Shown here in pieces: positions 25,246-33,731 of a DNA stretch of 47,841 nucleotides (position 1 is its first letter; each line of letters starts with the position of its first letter). The notes below the pieces were generated by a model, which had not been told where the DNA came from, searched no databases, and saw only the letters and a program-made list of their open reading frames with translations. Source of the stretch: Kiritimatiellales bacterium (GTDB taxonomy: Bacteria > Verrucomicrobiota > Kiritimatiellia > UBA8416 > JAIOPI01); assembly GCA_945949405.1 (NCBI GenBank), contig CAMFEP010000003.1, forward strand, positions 1-47,841. Direction: 5' to 3'. Both the position numbers and the translations under genes were made by a program.

Positions 25246-25770
25246 ATGAAGTCACGATCTAGCTCGGATGTCTGGTTCTCATCTACGCTTCTTTCTCTCG
25301 GGATGCTGTTCCTCGCCAGCATTCGCGCAACGGCCGCCAATGGCGCATCGGCCGAAATCAAAGTCCCGATCATCATGGAAGAAGCAACGGTGCGCGGAAA
25401 AGTCGCCGTATTGGAATCCGCCCGCGAGGAGCGCAAGGTCATCTCCGGCCTCAAGGTGGAGGTCTATTCCACAAAGGTCGCGGAAACCCAGGAAAAGCAT
25501 CGCTGGGGTAAACAGCCAACCACCACACAATTGGAAAAAAACAAGTTGCTCCACGAAACCCAGACAGATGATTTGGGGCTGTTCGACCTACCCCTCTTGG
25601 ACGTGGGCGATTATCTGCTGCATGTCAGCCAGGTTCAGTTCCGCCTCACCGTTATTTCCCAGTCAGCCGAGCGCGCAGGACAATCCGAGCCAAAGGTCCT
25701 GTTGATCCTGATTCCGAAGGAAGTCGTGAGCCTCCGTTCGGAAGAAAAGCCAAAAGAGCCCGCACCTTGA
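25246..25770 (+). CDS. Small secreted protein with a beta-sandwich regulatory-type domain
   Basis: 174 residues from the ATG at 25246, with GGGAG 10 bases upstream; the track start is too early. Signal peptide (LLSLGMLFLASIRATA). The mature part (ATVRGKVAVLESAREERKVISGLKVEVYST ... TDDLGLFDLPLLDVGDYLLHV) has the pattern of carboxypeptidase-regulatory-like (transthyretin-like) beta sandwiches. It ends in a Lys/Glu/Pro tail. It shares layout with the gene at 27195, so the two may be distant paralogues. Function unknown; a role with the neighbouring polysaccharide genes is inferred. Confidence 0.6.
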   Translation: MKSRSSSDVWFSSTLLSLGMLFLASIRATAANGASAEIKVPIIMEEATVRGKVAVLESAREERKVISGLKVEVYSTKVAETQEKHRWGKQPTTTQLEKNKLLHETQTDDLGLFDLPLLDVGDYLLHVSQVQFRLTVISQSAERAGQSEPKVLLILIPKEVVSLRSEEKPKEPAP

Positions 25771-25777
25771 TGAATTG

Positions 25778-25803
25778 TTGCCCTGCCCCCACGGGCAGGG
25801 CAA
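25778..25803 (+). terminator. Hairpin downstream of the small secreted gene
   Basis: TTGCCCTGCCC-CCAC-GGGCAGGGCAA, an 11-bp perfect stem directly after the stop codon. No T-run follows, so it may be a weak or factor-dependent terminator or a 3'-end stabiliser. Confidence 0.5.
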
Positions 25804-26060
25804 ATCTTGCGCAATCTTGGGTTTTATTGAAAACCACGCGCAATTCCGTCGACAACCCCCACCGTCCACGCCCTTTGCCTGTCTCCGGGTATCCCCAATC
25901 CCCTTTGGTTATTTCCAGCCTGTAGCCAGCGGGGTCCCTTGGCCTTCGTCGCCACCTGGGCGAACACAGGCTGACCCGGGCCCCAACCTATGGACCCAAC
26001 AAGGCCGACTACAGCAGGCAAAATACACCATAAATCTTTGAAAATCCCAACATTACCCAC

Positions 26061-26097
26061 AAAAAAAGCGACCCTCCCAAAACTTGGGAGGGTCGCT
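26061..26097 (-). terminator. Rho-independent terminator of the barrel gene
   Basis: On the minus strand AGCGACCCTCCCAA-GTT-TTGGGAGGGTCGCT is a perfect 14-bp stem followed by a T-run (A-run at 26061-26066 on plus). It lies 25 bp after the stop codon. Confidence 0.92.
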
Positions 26098-26122
26098 TGA
26101 CAATCGGCACCTGGCGCTTCGA

Positions 26123-26719
26123 TTAGAACTCGCCGCGCACGCCGAACTGAATAGCAAGACTGGTCATCTCGAACGTGTCATCCGAGGGCGTCCCGCTGTT
26201 CGTGGTAACATCCAAAGACGTGTCGATCAAATCCACCGAAACCAGATACTTGATCTTGTCACCCATGGCGATTCCCACGCCCACGAGGAACCCGGTGTCC
26301 GAATCAAATTCGATGTCATCGTTCTCCAGCCACTCCGGGTCCGGAAAGTAAACCAACCCCACGCGCGGCCCGATGTCCAAGGACTCGGAAACCGAGATGT
26401 ACCCTTCCAACAGAATCTGCAGCATGAAGGAACGGAACCCATCGTTGATGATGACGCCGCCACCGCCCAAGAGGTCCACATAACACCTGTCACCAACCGG
26501 CATCCCCACACCCAAGGCAATGTTGGGCATCGTGTAGACTTCCGAGAGGCTTGTTTTCGAGCCATCGGCGCCCGTCACCGAAAACTTGTCGCCACTCGTA
26601 TCCAAGAGGATACTCGCCGGCTGTGCGTTGATCACGAAATCCAAGTCCGTTTCAGCGCGCGCGGATTGCAACCCCACGAGGGCAACCAACGCCGCCACCA
26701 ATCCCGTTGTCTTGTGCAT
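26123..26719 (-). CDS. Small outer-membrane beta-barrel-like protein
   Basis: 198 residues. Signal peptide (TTGLVAALVALVGLQSARA), then alternating-residue strands (NIALGVGMPVGDRCYVDLLGGG, LQILLEGYISVSESLDIGPRVGLVYF, GFLVGVGIAMGDKIKYLVSVDLID, SLAIQFGVRGEF) ending in the C-terminal Phe typical of BAM-inserted barrels. Size suggests an 8-strand barrel. Shine-Dalgarno AAGGA 6 bases before the ATG. It has its own terminator and is transcribed against its neighbours, so it is an independent unit. Function unknown. Confidence 0.7.
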   Translation of the reverse strand: MHKTTGLVAALVALVGLQSARAETDLDFVINAQPASILLDTSGDKFSVTGADGSKTSLSEVYTMPNIALGVGMPVGDRCYVDLLGGGGVIINDGFRSFMLQILLEGYISVSESLDIGPRVGLVYFPDPEWLENDDIEFDSDTGFLVGVGIAMGDKIKYLVSVDLIDTSLDVTTNSGTPSDDTFEMTSLAIQFGVRGEF

Positions 26720-26770
26720 GCTGTGTCCTTAGTTACACACGAGGGCTTTATGGCCCAAATCTGAAATCGA

Positions 26771-26799
26771 AGTCTAGCGGCGTGTTCCGGATGGCGCAA
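26771..26799 (-). promoter_or_regulatory. Candidate promoter of the barrel gene
   Basis: Minus strand TTGCGC, 17-bp spacer, TAGACT, about 50 bases before the start codon. Moderate match only. Confidence 0.35.
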
Positions 26800-27129
26800 T
26801 CATTTTGTGGGACTTTTCGCACGCCTCGATTTCACGCCCCACACTACTGTAAAAAACTGACCAGCGCTGTATCCATTCGCGACAGTGCTCAAGCCGTCAT
26901 ATGAATCAAGGGGACATCACCAAAACCCCATGCCAAGTCCGGCCACAACCCACTCGCCTTGGTTTCCGTCAGGCACCGACCTCTCGGCACGATTCGTGCT
27001 AAAACCACCCCATCGCATGGCAAAGGATGCAATCGCATGGGAAGTGTGGCCGTTTCGGGAAATGCCCGGTTGTTTGTGGAGGCCGGTAGCGCGGCGGGGC
27101 AAAACCAGAAAAATAAGCACGGAACAAGA

Positions 27130-27158
27130 TTGACGGGAGCAGTAGAAAAAACTACACT
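27130..27158 (+). promoter_or_regulatory. Sigma-70 type promoter of the small secreted gene at 27195
   Basis: TTGACG (27130-27135), 17-bp spacer, TACACT (27153-27158), 36 bases before the ATG. Confidence 0.6.
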
Positions 27159-27194
27159 CCTGACCATCTTTAGCAATGCGTGAAAGGAGACAGT

Positions 27195-27635
27195 ATGGTT
27201 AAGACAGCAACAACGCTTATGGTGCTGACGGCGGTTATGGCAGTCGGCATCGCACAGGCCGCGCCCGATGTGGCGGTGCTACCGGCTGACGTGCGAGGGA
27301 TCGTGTTGCTCCCCGATGGGGAGACGCCCGTGGACCGGCTGGCGGTCAGGGTATGGAATGCGGACACGGAAGAGGTCATCTACCGGACCAGAACGGACCG
27401 GGATGGCATCTTCGATGTACCCAAGCCGGAGCAGGAGGGGAACTTCTATGTCACGGTCGGGCCTGTCAGGATCGATATGCGCATCCTGACGGCGCGTGCC
27501 GGTGTCACCCCCCAGCCGCATGGGTTCGTCGTGGTTATCCCGAAACGGATGCCCCTGATCGCACCCTTGGTTCCGAGTACGATCACAGCGACAGCCGGAG
27601 CCTTGGCTCTGGCACCTGAAGTCGTGAGCCCATAA
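27195..27635 (+). CDS. Small secreted beta-sandwich protein
   Basis: 146 residues from the ATG at 27195, with AAGGAG 6 bases upstream. Signal peptide (TATTLMVLTAVMAVGIAQA). The mature domain (DVRGIVLLPDGETPVDRLAVRVWNADTEEVIYRTRTDRDGIFDVP ... GNFYVTVGPVRIDMRI) fits a carboxypeptidase-regulatory-like beta sandwich. A hydrophobic Pro/Ala C-terminus follows (PLIAPLVPSTITATAGALALAP), possibly a membrane or surface anchor. It has its own promoter and a strong terminator, so it is probably well expressed. It lies just before the polysaccharide export operon and is similar in layout to the gene at 25246. Confidence 0.65.
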   Translation: MVKTATTLMVLTAVMAVGIAQAAPDVAVLPADVRGIVLLPDGETPVDRLAVRVWNADTEEVIYRTRTDRDGIFDVPKPEQEGNFYVTVGPVRIDMRILTARAGVTPQPHGFVVVIPKRMPLIAPLVPSTITATAGALALAPEVVSP

Positions 27636-27672
27636 AGCGTACATCGGGCTTCGAATCAACGAAGTACCTTGA

Positions 27673-27707
27673 GAGAGCAGCAGGGAAACCTGTTGCTCTC
27701 TTTTTTT
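27673..27707 (+). terminator. Rho-independent terminator after the small secreted gene
   Basis: GAGAGCAGCAGG-GAAA-CCTGTTGCTCTC (12-bp stem with one G-U, GNRA-type loop) followed by seven T. Confidence 0.95.
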
Positions 27708-27831
27708 GTCGTGACCCACTTTGAATTGTGACCGCGGAAGGCGCGGACAACTTGCCCACCCATGCTGCGCGGCGCCAAGCAACACAGCACGTCGCACCCT
27801 TCCCGCCCCTGTGACACCCGCCCCTGTGGCC

Positions 27832-27860
27832 TTGTCAGTGCGCCCCGCTCCAGTTATAGT
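27832..27860 (+). promoter_or_regulatory. Promoter of the polysaccharide locus
   Basis: TTGTCA (27832-27837), 17-bp spacer, TATAGT (27855-27860), 50 bases before the wza-type start. The next genes follow without an evident terminator. Confidence 0.65.
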
Positions 27861-27909
27861 CGCGCCCGAATCATGCTTGGATCGAATCTGCGTTTCAAAA
27901 AGGATGCTT

Positions 27910-29385
27910 ATGTCGCCGTGGTTGCACCCCACTCGCTGCTTGCTCGTTATGCTCGGCGTTGCCTGCCTCGCCGGTTGCAGTAGTCAGGATTTTGGCACGA
28001 CGACTGGCGGCATCAATGACGTGGTGGAGACCGGCCAGTCCTACACCCCCAAGGGCGACGAGGCCGCCATCCAAGCCCGCGCCCAACAACTGGCCAACGC
28101 CTTGCTCGCCTGGCAACGCCAGCAGGGCATCGCGAAAGAGGATTACTCCATCGGCCCCGATGACGTGCTCGCCGTCACGATCTTCGACCTCACCACCCCC
28201 GGTGAACCCACCGTACAACGCCTGACCGTGACCCAAAATGGCATGGCGCTTCTTCCCTTGATCGGGGAAGTTCTCGTCGCCGGCTTGACAGCCCGGCAGG
28301 CCGAGGCGCGCATCATCGGCCTCTACGCGGGCGAGTATCTCAAAGATCCACGCGTCACCGTGGAGGTCGCCGAGTTCAAGAGCGCACCCGTCGTGGTCAC
28401 GGGCGCCGTGGGCAGCCCCGGCATCTATTATCTCCAACACAACCGCAGCACCGTGCTGGATATGCTCTCACTGGCACAAGGTCTCTCCGCCAGCGCCGGC
28501 CAGGAATTGCTGATTGTGCGCAACCGCGCCAACGCCGCAATCCCGGCCGCCGCGTCCAGCCCGGATGCCGGTATGGATGATGAGGCCACGCTCGATTACG
28601 ACTTCTCCAAATTCCCCGCCGAATCCAACTCGGTTGTCGCGGCCACGGACGCGCACACAGCCCCATCGACCAACACCATCCTGACCCCATCCATATCGCC
28701 CGCCGAGACGAAGAAATCGCGCCTTCATCTCTTCGGCAAAAAAAGCACGGGGAGCGCGAAGCCGGCACCCACCGTGGCGGCCACCGAGTCCACCCCTGCC
28801 GAAAAACCAGCGAAGAAAAAGTCCGCCAAATCGTCCCGCAAGAAAAACAAGAACACAGCCGACACCAACGCAGTCGAGGCCGTCACCGAAACACTCCCGC
28901 TCGCCGCCGCCGATTCCGATACTGCGGACACCGGCGACGAAGACGGTCCGGAAATGATCACCGTGGATTTGAAGCGCCTGCTCGACCGCGGCGACATCCG
29001 CCTGAACGCCACCATCCTCGGAGGCGACATCATCACCGTGCCCGCGCGCCAGTTGCACTATGTCTATGTGCTCGGCTATGTGCAACGCGCCGGCGCGTTT
29101 GAAATCGAGGCCGGCAACGAAACCATCCCCGCGCTGCAGGCCGTAGCCCTCGCCGGAGGCCTCTCACCGTCGGCCCGCGCCCAAAATTCATTCCTCATCC
29201 GCCAATCCGATAACCGCCGCCAGGTCATTCCCGTGAACCTCACGAAAATAGCGCGCGGCGACGACCCCCCGGTATTCATGCAACCAGGCGACAGCCTCGT
29301 CATCGGTTCCAGCTGGCTCGCCAAATTGGGCGAATTCATCAAACCGTCGGCAAGCGTGGGGGCCAGCGTCTCTCCTGTGCCATAA
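27910..29385 (+). CDS. Wza-type polysaccharide export lipoprotein with a disordered insert
   Basis: 491 residues from the ATG at 27910 (AAGG 6 bases upstream; the ATG at 27904 is too close to it). Lipoprotein signal MLGVACLAGC. The poly-export domain begins YSIGPDDVLAVTIFDL, and SLBB domains follow (APVVVTGAVGSPGIYYL; LHYVYVLGYVQRAGAFEIEAG). The first SLBB is interrupted at about residues 208-345 by an Ala/Ser/Lys-rich, low-complexity insert (EKPAKKKSAKSSRKKNKN). It should form the outer-membrane export channel that works with the Wzc-like protein 81 bp downstream. First gene of the locus. Confidence 0.88.
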   Translation: MSPWLHPTRCLLVMLGVACLAGCSSQDFGTTTGGINDVVETGQSYTPKGDEAAIQARAQQLANALLAWQRQQGIAKEDYSIGPDDVLAVTIFDLTTPGEPTVQRLTVTQNGMALLPLIGEVLVAGLTARQAEARIIGLYAGEYLKDPRVTVEVAEFKSAPVVVTGAVGSPGIYYLQHNRSTVLDMLSLAQGLSASAGQELLIVRNRANAAIPAAASSPDAGMDDEATLDYDFSKFPAESNSVVAATDAHTAPSTNTILTPSISPAETKKSRLHLFGKKSTGSAKPAPTVAATESTPAEKPAKKKSAKSSRKKNKNTADTNAVEAVTETLPLAAADSDTADTGDEDGPEMITVDLKRLLDRGDIRLNATILGGDIITVPARQLHYVYVLGYVQRAGAFEIEAGNETIPALQAVALAGGLSPSARAQNSFLIRQSDNRRQVIPVNLTKIARGDDPPVFMQPGDSLVIGSSWLAKLGEFIKPSASVGASVSPVP

Positions 29386-29466
29386 AGACGTCGCCTGGGC
29401 ACAGGCATGGACACGCCGCCACGCGGAAATCCGCTCGCTATAATTCACGAAAACTGGGAAGGCAAC

Positions 29467-32400
29467 ATGGCCGAACAACACACGCCGCCGCCGGGCGCCC
29501 ACGATGCCCACACCGCTGGTCAACCCATCTCAATCCTCTGGGAATATCTCGGCATCCTGCGCCGCCGCGTCTGGGTCATCCTGCCCATCGTGATCATCGC
29601 CTCCACGATCGGCCTCATCAAGGCCTTCCAAACCCCGCGCATCTACCGCGCCACCACACGCATGCTCGTGGAACGGCAGGCTCCCAACGTGATGAAATTC
29701 GGCGCCGATTCGCAGGAAGGTGAATCCTACGACCCGGATTTCTACAGCACCCAGACAGAGCTCATCCGCAGCCGCGCGGTCATGGATACCGCCCTCCGCG
29801 AACCGGGCGTCTCCAAACTGTTTTCCAGCGGCGAGCAAACCGCCAGCCAATCCTCCTGGGCCGGCGAATTGAAGCGCACACTCCTCGCGGCGCTGGGCGC
29901 CGAACCCGCCCCGCCTCCGGAAGCCTGGGTGCTGCTGCGCGACAAGGTCGTCGCGATCCATCTGAAGGATTCACACTTCATGACCATCGATGCCCTGGAC
30001 GGTGAGCCCAATGCCGCGGCGGACATCGCCAATGCCGCGGCACGCGCCTATCAGGAATACCACCGCGAACGCAAAATCGGCCAATTGGGCGTGGCCTTTA
30101 GCCTGCTGGAAAAGGAGCGCAACAAGGAGGAAGCCGATCTGTTGGAAGCGGAAAAAGCGCTCCAGGCCTTCCGCGAACGCGCGCGTAGCGTCACCGTCAA
30201 CTCCGCGGAGGACCAGCCCGCGATCGAGCGCCTCGAAAAACTCAATGAGCAACTCACCGACGTGCAGCTGAAACGCATTGAGTTGAGTTCCCAGATCGGT
30301 GTCATGAAGCAAGCGCTCGATTCGGATACGCAGGTTGGCGAGGCGATCAACGAGCGCCTCTTCACCATCCCGGTCATCCAGACCGACCTCGGCCTGTCCG
30401 AAACACGCAAGGCCCTCGCCGATGCGGAGAAGGACATTGCCGTGCTGGCCCAGACCTACGGCTTGCGCCACCCGCGCTACCAGGCGGCCCAGACCAACGT
30501 CACGCTCCTGCGCCAGCAATTCAAGGCGGCCCTGCGCGAAATCACCAGCTCCCACGATAACCGCCTCGAAATGCTGAAAAACCAGGAAACTGAAATCCAG
30601 AAGACCTATGAGGAACAAAAACTCACCGCCCTGGAACTTGCCAAGGAGTCTTTCGAGTACACGCGCCTGAAGAACGCGGCGGACCGCCACCGCGAATTGT
30701 TCGATTCAATTGTGGAGCGCATGCGCGAGGTGGACGTCACCTCAAACCTCGCCCAAACCAACATTCAAATCATCGAAAAGGCATCCCCACCCCTATCACC
30801 CGTCAACCAGGGCCGCTTCCGCAAGGTGCTCGCGTCCGCATTCTTCGGCTTCCTGTTCGGCGCCATGCTCGCCCTCATGTTCGAAAGCCTGGACGACACC
30901 ATCAAAACGCCCGAGGACATCAAGAGCCGCTTGCGCGCGCCGTTCCTCGGTTTCATTCCGGCCGTGCAGCCGGAAACCGCCGCCGGGGAGGAAGGCAAGG
31001 AGCCCCCACCGCCACCTGATCTCAAACAACGTGCCCTGACCGCCTACCAGCAATCGCTGAAACTCGCAAGGCAGCGCCTCGGCATCTATTTTCCCAAGCT
31101 GGCACTCCCGGAAGACTTGAACGAAAATCGCGGCACCCCCGAGGAACGCGCCTACCGCGGAACGTTGGTCTTGTCCGAACCCATGTCGTCCATCGCCGAA
31201 GCCTACCGCGGCATCCGCGCCAGCCTCTTCTATTCCATTCCCGCCGAGGAAATCAAAACGCTGTCCATGACTTCCAGCCGCCCGCAGGAAGGCAAGACCA
31301 CCACCTCCTGCAACCTCGCCCTGTCCATCGCTCAAACCGGCAAACGCGTGCTGCTGATCGACGGGGACTTGCACCGCCCCTCCGTGAACACGGTGCTCAA
31401 CCTCGAAAATAAAGTGGGCCTGACCAGCGTGTTGGTGGGGCAATCGACATTCGAAGCCGCCCTGCAAAAAATCGTGCACAATGGCAAGACCGTCGAGCAT
31501 CTCGATATTCTGGCCGCCGGCCCTTCCACCCCCAACCCGTCGGAACTGCTGGGCTCCAATGTAATGCGCGACCTTCTCGCCGCCGCCCGCAAGGCCTACG
31601 ACTGGGTGCTCGTGGACACCCCGCCGATCCTCTTCGTGTCCGATGCCGGGATCTTGAGCACGATGTGCGATGGCGTCATCATCGTCGTGCGCTCGGGCAA
31701 CAGCACGCGATCGCTCCTCAACCGCACCACCGAACAACTGGCCGGCCTCAAGGCCCGCATCATTGGCAGCATCCTCAACGGCGTGGTCGTGGCGCGCATG
31801 GGACGCTACTACTCCTCCTATTACAGCTATGGCTATGCGCGCTATGCCAAGGAATACCAGCGCACCTACTACAGCGGCGAAGAAGGCACGGCGGGCAGCG
31901 AGGCCGCGGAAGAAACCGCGCAGCGGCGGGAACTGCCCCGCGGCGTGCCAGCGTCAACCGTGACGCCCTCCGGACCAACCCCGGCCTCCGTCGTCTCCGC
32001 CGCCATCGCCGCCGCCGCGTCACCCGCACCAATTGCCATACCCCCGCCACCCGCCGTCACCGCCAAGACGCCAGACGCCCCGGCCCCGGAGATCGACCGC
32101 ACCCGCGCACGCGAATTGCAGAGCCGCCTCATCCGTGCCGAGCAGGAGACCCAACAGGCGAGCGCCGAACGCGAAGTGGAACGCCAGTCCATCGCCCGCG
32201 TCCGCGCCGAACTCGAGGAGGCGCGCCATACCATACGCGAGTTGGAAGCGCTGCACCCGCAAGCCACGCTCGCCGCCAAAACCGCGGAAGCACAACTCCA
32301 AGACCTGCGCATCGAGCATGAAGCCCTGCGGCGCGAAATCGAAGCCGAACGCGGTGCCCGGCGGCGCGCCGATCAGCGCAGCGCGGAGTTGGAACATCGC

Positions 32401-33696
32401 CTCGCGAAGCAACCGGCCCCCACCGCCCAGGCCCCCAGCGCGGGCCTTGCGGCGCTCGAAGTCCAGCTCGCCGAGGCGCGTCGGGAAATTGATGCCCTCG
32501 CCGGCGCGCGCGCGGATCGCGATGCCGCGCTGCAACGCGCGGAAAGCCAGGCTGCCCAATGGCAGCAACGCGCGAAGTCCACGGAGTCGCTCGTGGAGGA
32601 AACAAAGCGCCAGCTTGCCGGGAAACAAACGGCTCACGATACGTTCGCCGCTGAAGTGGAAGATGCCAAACGCCAGCTCGCCGAGGAACGCACGCGCGCC
32701 GACCGGCTGGCCACGGACCTCGCCAAACAGGAACAGGATGCCAATCGCAAGCTGGACGAACTGGCCGCCCGCCTGGATGACGCGCACAAGCAGGCCAAGG
32801 CCGTGCCCGTGGCGCCCACACCGCAGGTTGTGCAGGAGACCTTGCGCCGCGCCGATTCCTACCTTTCCACCGGCAACTACACGGAAGCCCGCAGCGTGTT
32901 GCGCACCCTCGTGGAAAGCGCTCCCGGCGTGGATGAAGCCTGGGAGTTCCTGCTGGACACGCTGCTGCTGGGCCACGATCAAGCCGAGTTGACGGAATGG
33001 CTCCGGCGCTTTCCGGAACAGTACGGCCTGCCCACACATGTGCCGTCCCTCGCGGAAGGGCACCGCGCGCTGCTGCAAAACAACTCCGACCTCGCGCTGC
33101 AATACTACGAGTCCGCCCTCAAGGAACGCAAATCCGGGCGCGCCGCGCAGGAAGGCGTGCTGCGGGCCGCCATCCAAAAAGGTGACACCGATCTGGTCCG
33201 GGCCCGCATCCAACGCCTGCTCTGGACCCATCGTCAAAGCGCCTATGCCCACTATGTCGTGGCCTACCTCTATGTGCTCGACAACAAACCGGCACGGGCG
33301 GAAAAAGCGCTACGCAAGAGCCTCGGACTGCGCAAGACGCCGGAAGCGTTGATGGATCTCGCCTGGCTCTTGAGCGAACGGCGTGAGCATGATGAGGCCG
33401 AGCAGTTGGCTCGTGCCGCCAGCGTGCTATACCCAATCATCCCCACCGCGTGGGAAACCCTGGGCGTCATCCTCACCCGCGCGCAACGCTATGCGGAAGC
33501 CGAACGTGCCCTGCAGCGCGCCCACGCCCTGGCCCCGGGCAGCACGAGCACGATGCTCTACCTCGCCGAACTCTATCTGCGCCAGGGAAACAAGAATGCC
33601 TCCATGGAACTGGGGGCGCGGCTCGCCGGCATGCAGGGCCGCCTCACACCGCCGGAAGTCGCACGCTTGAGCGCGTTGCGCGCCAAGCTGGCCTGA
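29467..33696 (+). CDS. Wzz/BY-kinase (Wzc-like) protein fused to a coiled coil and TPR tail
   Basis: 1409 residues from the ATG at 29467 (GGGAAGG upstream). Order: a chain-length Wzz domain with membrane helices at about 34-53 and 452-470 and a long periplasmic coiled coil; a tyrosine autokinase domain with Walker A RPQEGKTTTSC (about 603), Walker A' LLIDGDLHRP (about 628) and Walker B VLVDTPP (about 713); and a Tyr cluster GRYYSSYYSYGYARYAKEY at about 780-800. In ordinary Wzc the protein ends there. Here a Pro/Ala linker, about 230 residues of coiled coil (875-1110) and TPR repeats (1120-1409) follow. It controls polysaccharide polymerisation and export with Wza. The extra cytoplasmic tail may recruit partners. 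Confidence 0.9.
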   Translation: MAEQHTPPPGAHDAHTAGQPISILWEYLGILRRRVWVILPIVIIASTIGLIKAFQTPRIYRATTRMLVERQAPNVMKFGADSQEGESYDPDFYSTQTELIRSRAVMDTALREPGVSKLFSSGEQTASQSSWAGELKRTLLAALGAEPAPPPEAWVLLRDKVVAIHLKDSHFMTIDALDGEPNAAADIANAAARAYQEYHRERKIGQLGVAFSLLEKERNKEEADLLEAEKALQAFRERARSVTVNSAEDQPAIERLEKLNEQLTDVQLKRIELSSQIGVMKQALDSDTQVGEAINERLFTIPVIQTDLGLSETRKALADAEKDIAVLAQTYGLRHPRYQAAQTNVTLLRQQFKAALREITSSHDNRLEMLKNQETEIQKTYEEQKLTALELAKESFEYTRLKNAADRHRELFDSIVERMREVDVTSNLAQTNIQIIEKASPPLSPVNQGRFRKVLASAFFGFLFGAMLALMFESLDDTIKTPEDIKSRLRAPFLGFIPAVQPETAAGEEGKEPPPPPDLKQRALTAYQQSLKLARQRLGIYFPKLALPEDLNENRGTPEERAYRGTLVLSEPMSSIAEAYRGIRASLFYSIPAEEIKTLSMTSSRPQEGKTTTSCNLALSIAQTGKRVLLIDGDLHRPSVNTVLNLENKVGLTSVLVGQSTFEAALQKIVHNGKTVEHLDILAAGPSTPNPSELLGSNVMRDLLAAARKAYDWVLVDTPPILFVSDAGILSTMCDGVIIVVRSGNSTRSLLNRTTEQLAGLKARIIGSILNGVVVARMGRYYSSYYSYGYARYAKEYQRTYYSGEEGTAGSEAAEETAQRRELPRGVPASTVTPSGPTPASVVSAAIAAAASPAPIAIPPPPAVTAKTPDAPAPEIDRTRARELQSRLIRAEQETQQASAEREVERQSIARVRAELEEARHTIRELEALHPQATLAAKTAEAQLQDLRIEHEALRREIEAERGARRRADQRSAELEHRLAKQPAPTAQAPSAGLAALEVQLAEARREIDALAGARADRDAALQRAESQAAQWQQRAKSTESLVEETKRQLAGKQTAHDTFAAEVEDAKRQLAEERTRADRLATDLAKQEQDANRKLDELAARLDDAHKQAKAVPVAPTPQVVQETLRRADSYLSTGNYTEARSVLRTLVESAPGVDEAWEFLLDTLLLGHDQAELTEWLRRFPEQYGLPTHVPSLAEGHRALLQNNSDLALQYYESALKERKSGRAAQEGVLRAAIQKGDTDLVRARIQRLLWTHRQSAYAHYVVAYLYVLDNKPARAEKALRKSLGLRKTPEALMDLAWLLSERREHDEAEQLARAASVLYPIIPTAWETLGVILTRAQRYAEAERALQRAHALAPGSTSTMLYLAELYLRQGNKNASMELGARLAGMQGRLTPPEVARLSALRAKLA

Positions 33697-33731
33697 TGTT
33701 GAGTTAACCAAACCCATCCGAACGGACACGC

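Larger units (their letters stand above)
25771..26122. other. Convergent intergenic region with a hairpin and a terminator
   Basis: 352 bp between the small secreted gene (plus) and the barrel gene (minus). It holds a perfect GC hairpin at 25778-25803 and the barrel gene's terminator at 26061-26097. Nothing else recognised. Confidence 0.6.
26720..27194. other. Divergent intergenic region with two promoters
   Basis: 475 bp without a gene. It holds the likely promoter of the barrel gene (26771-26799, minus) and that of the gene at 27195 (27130-27158, plus). The small ORFs here lack recognisable content. Confidence 0.55.

Noticed and set aside
26885-27183. Small ORFs on both strands between the barrel gene and the gene at 27195
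   Set aside because: No Shine-Dalgarno, no recognisable domain, and mutually overlapping frames.
29407-29466. 20-residue N-terminal extension of the Wzc-like ORF
   Set aside because: The internal ATG at 29467 has a good Shine-Dalgarno, and the extension lacks any feature of the family.
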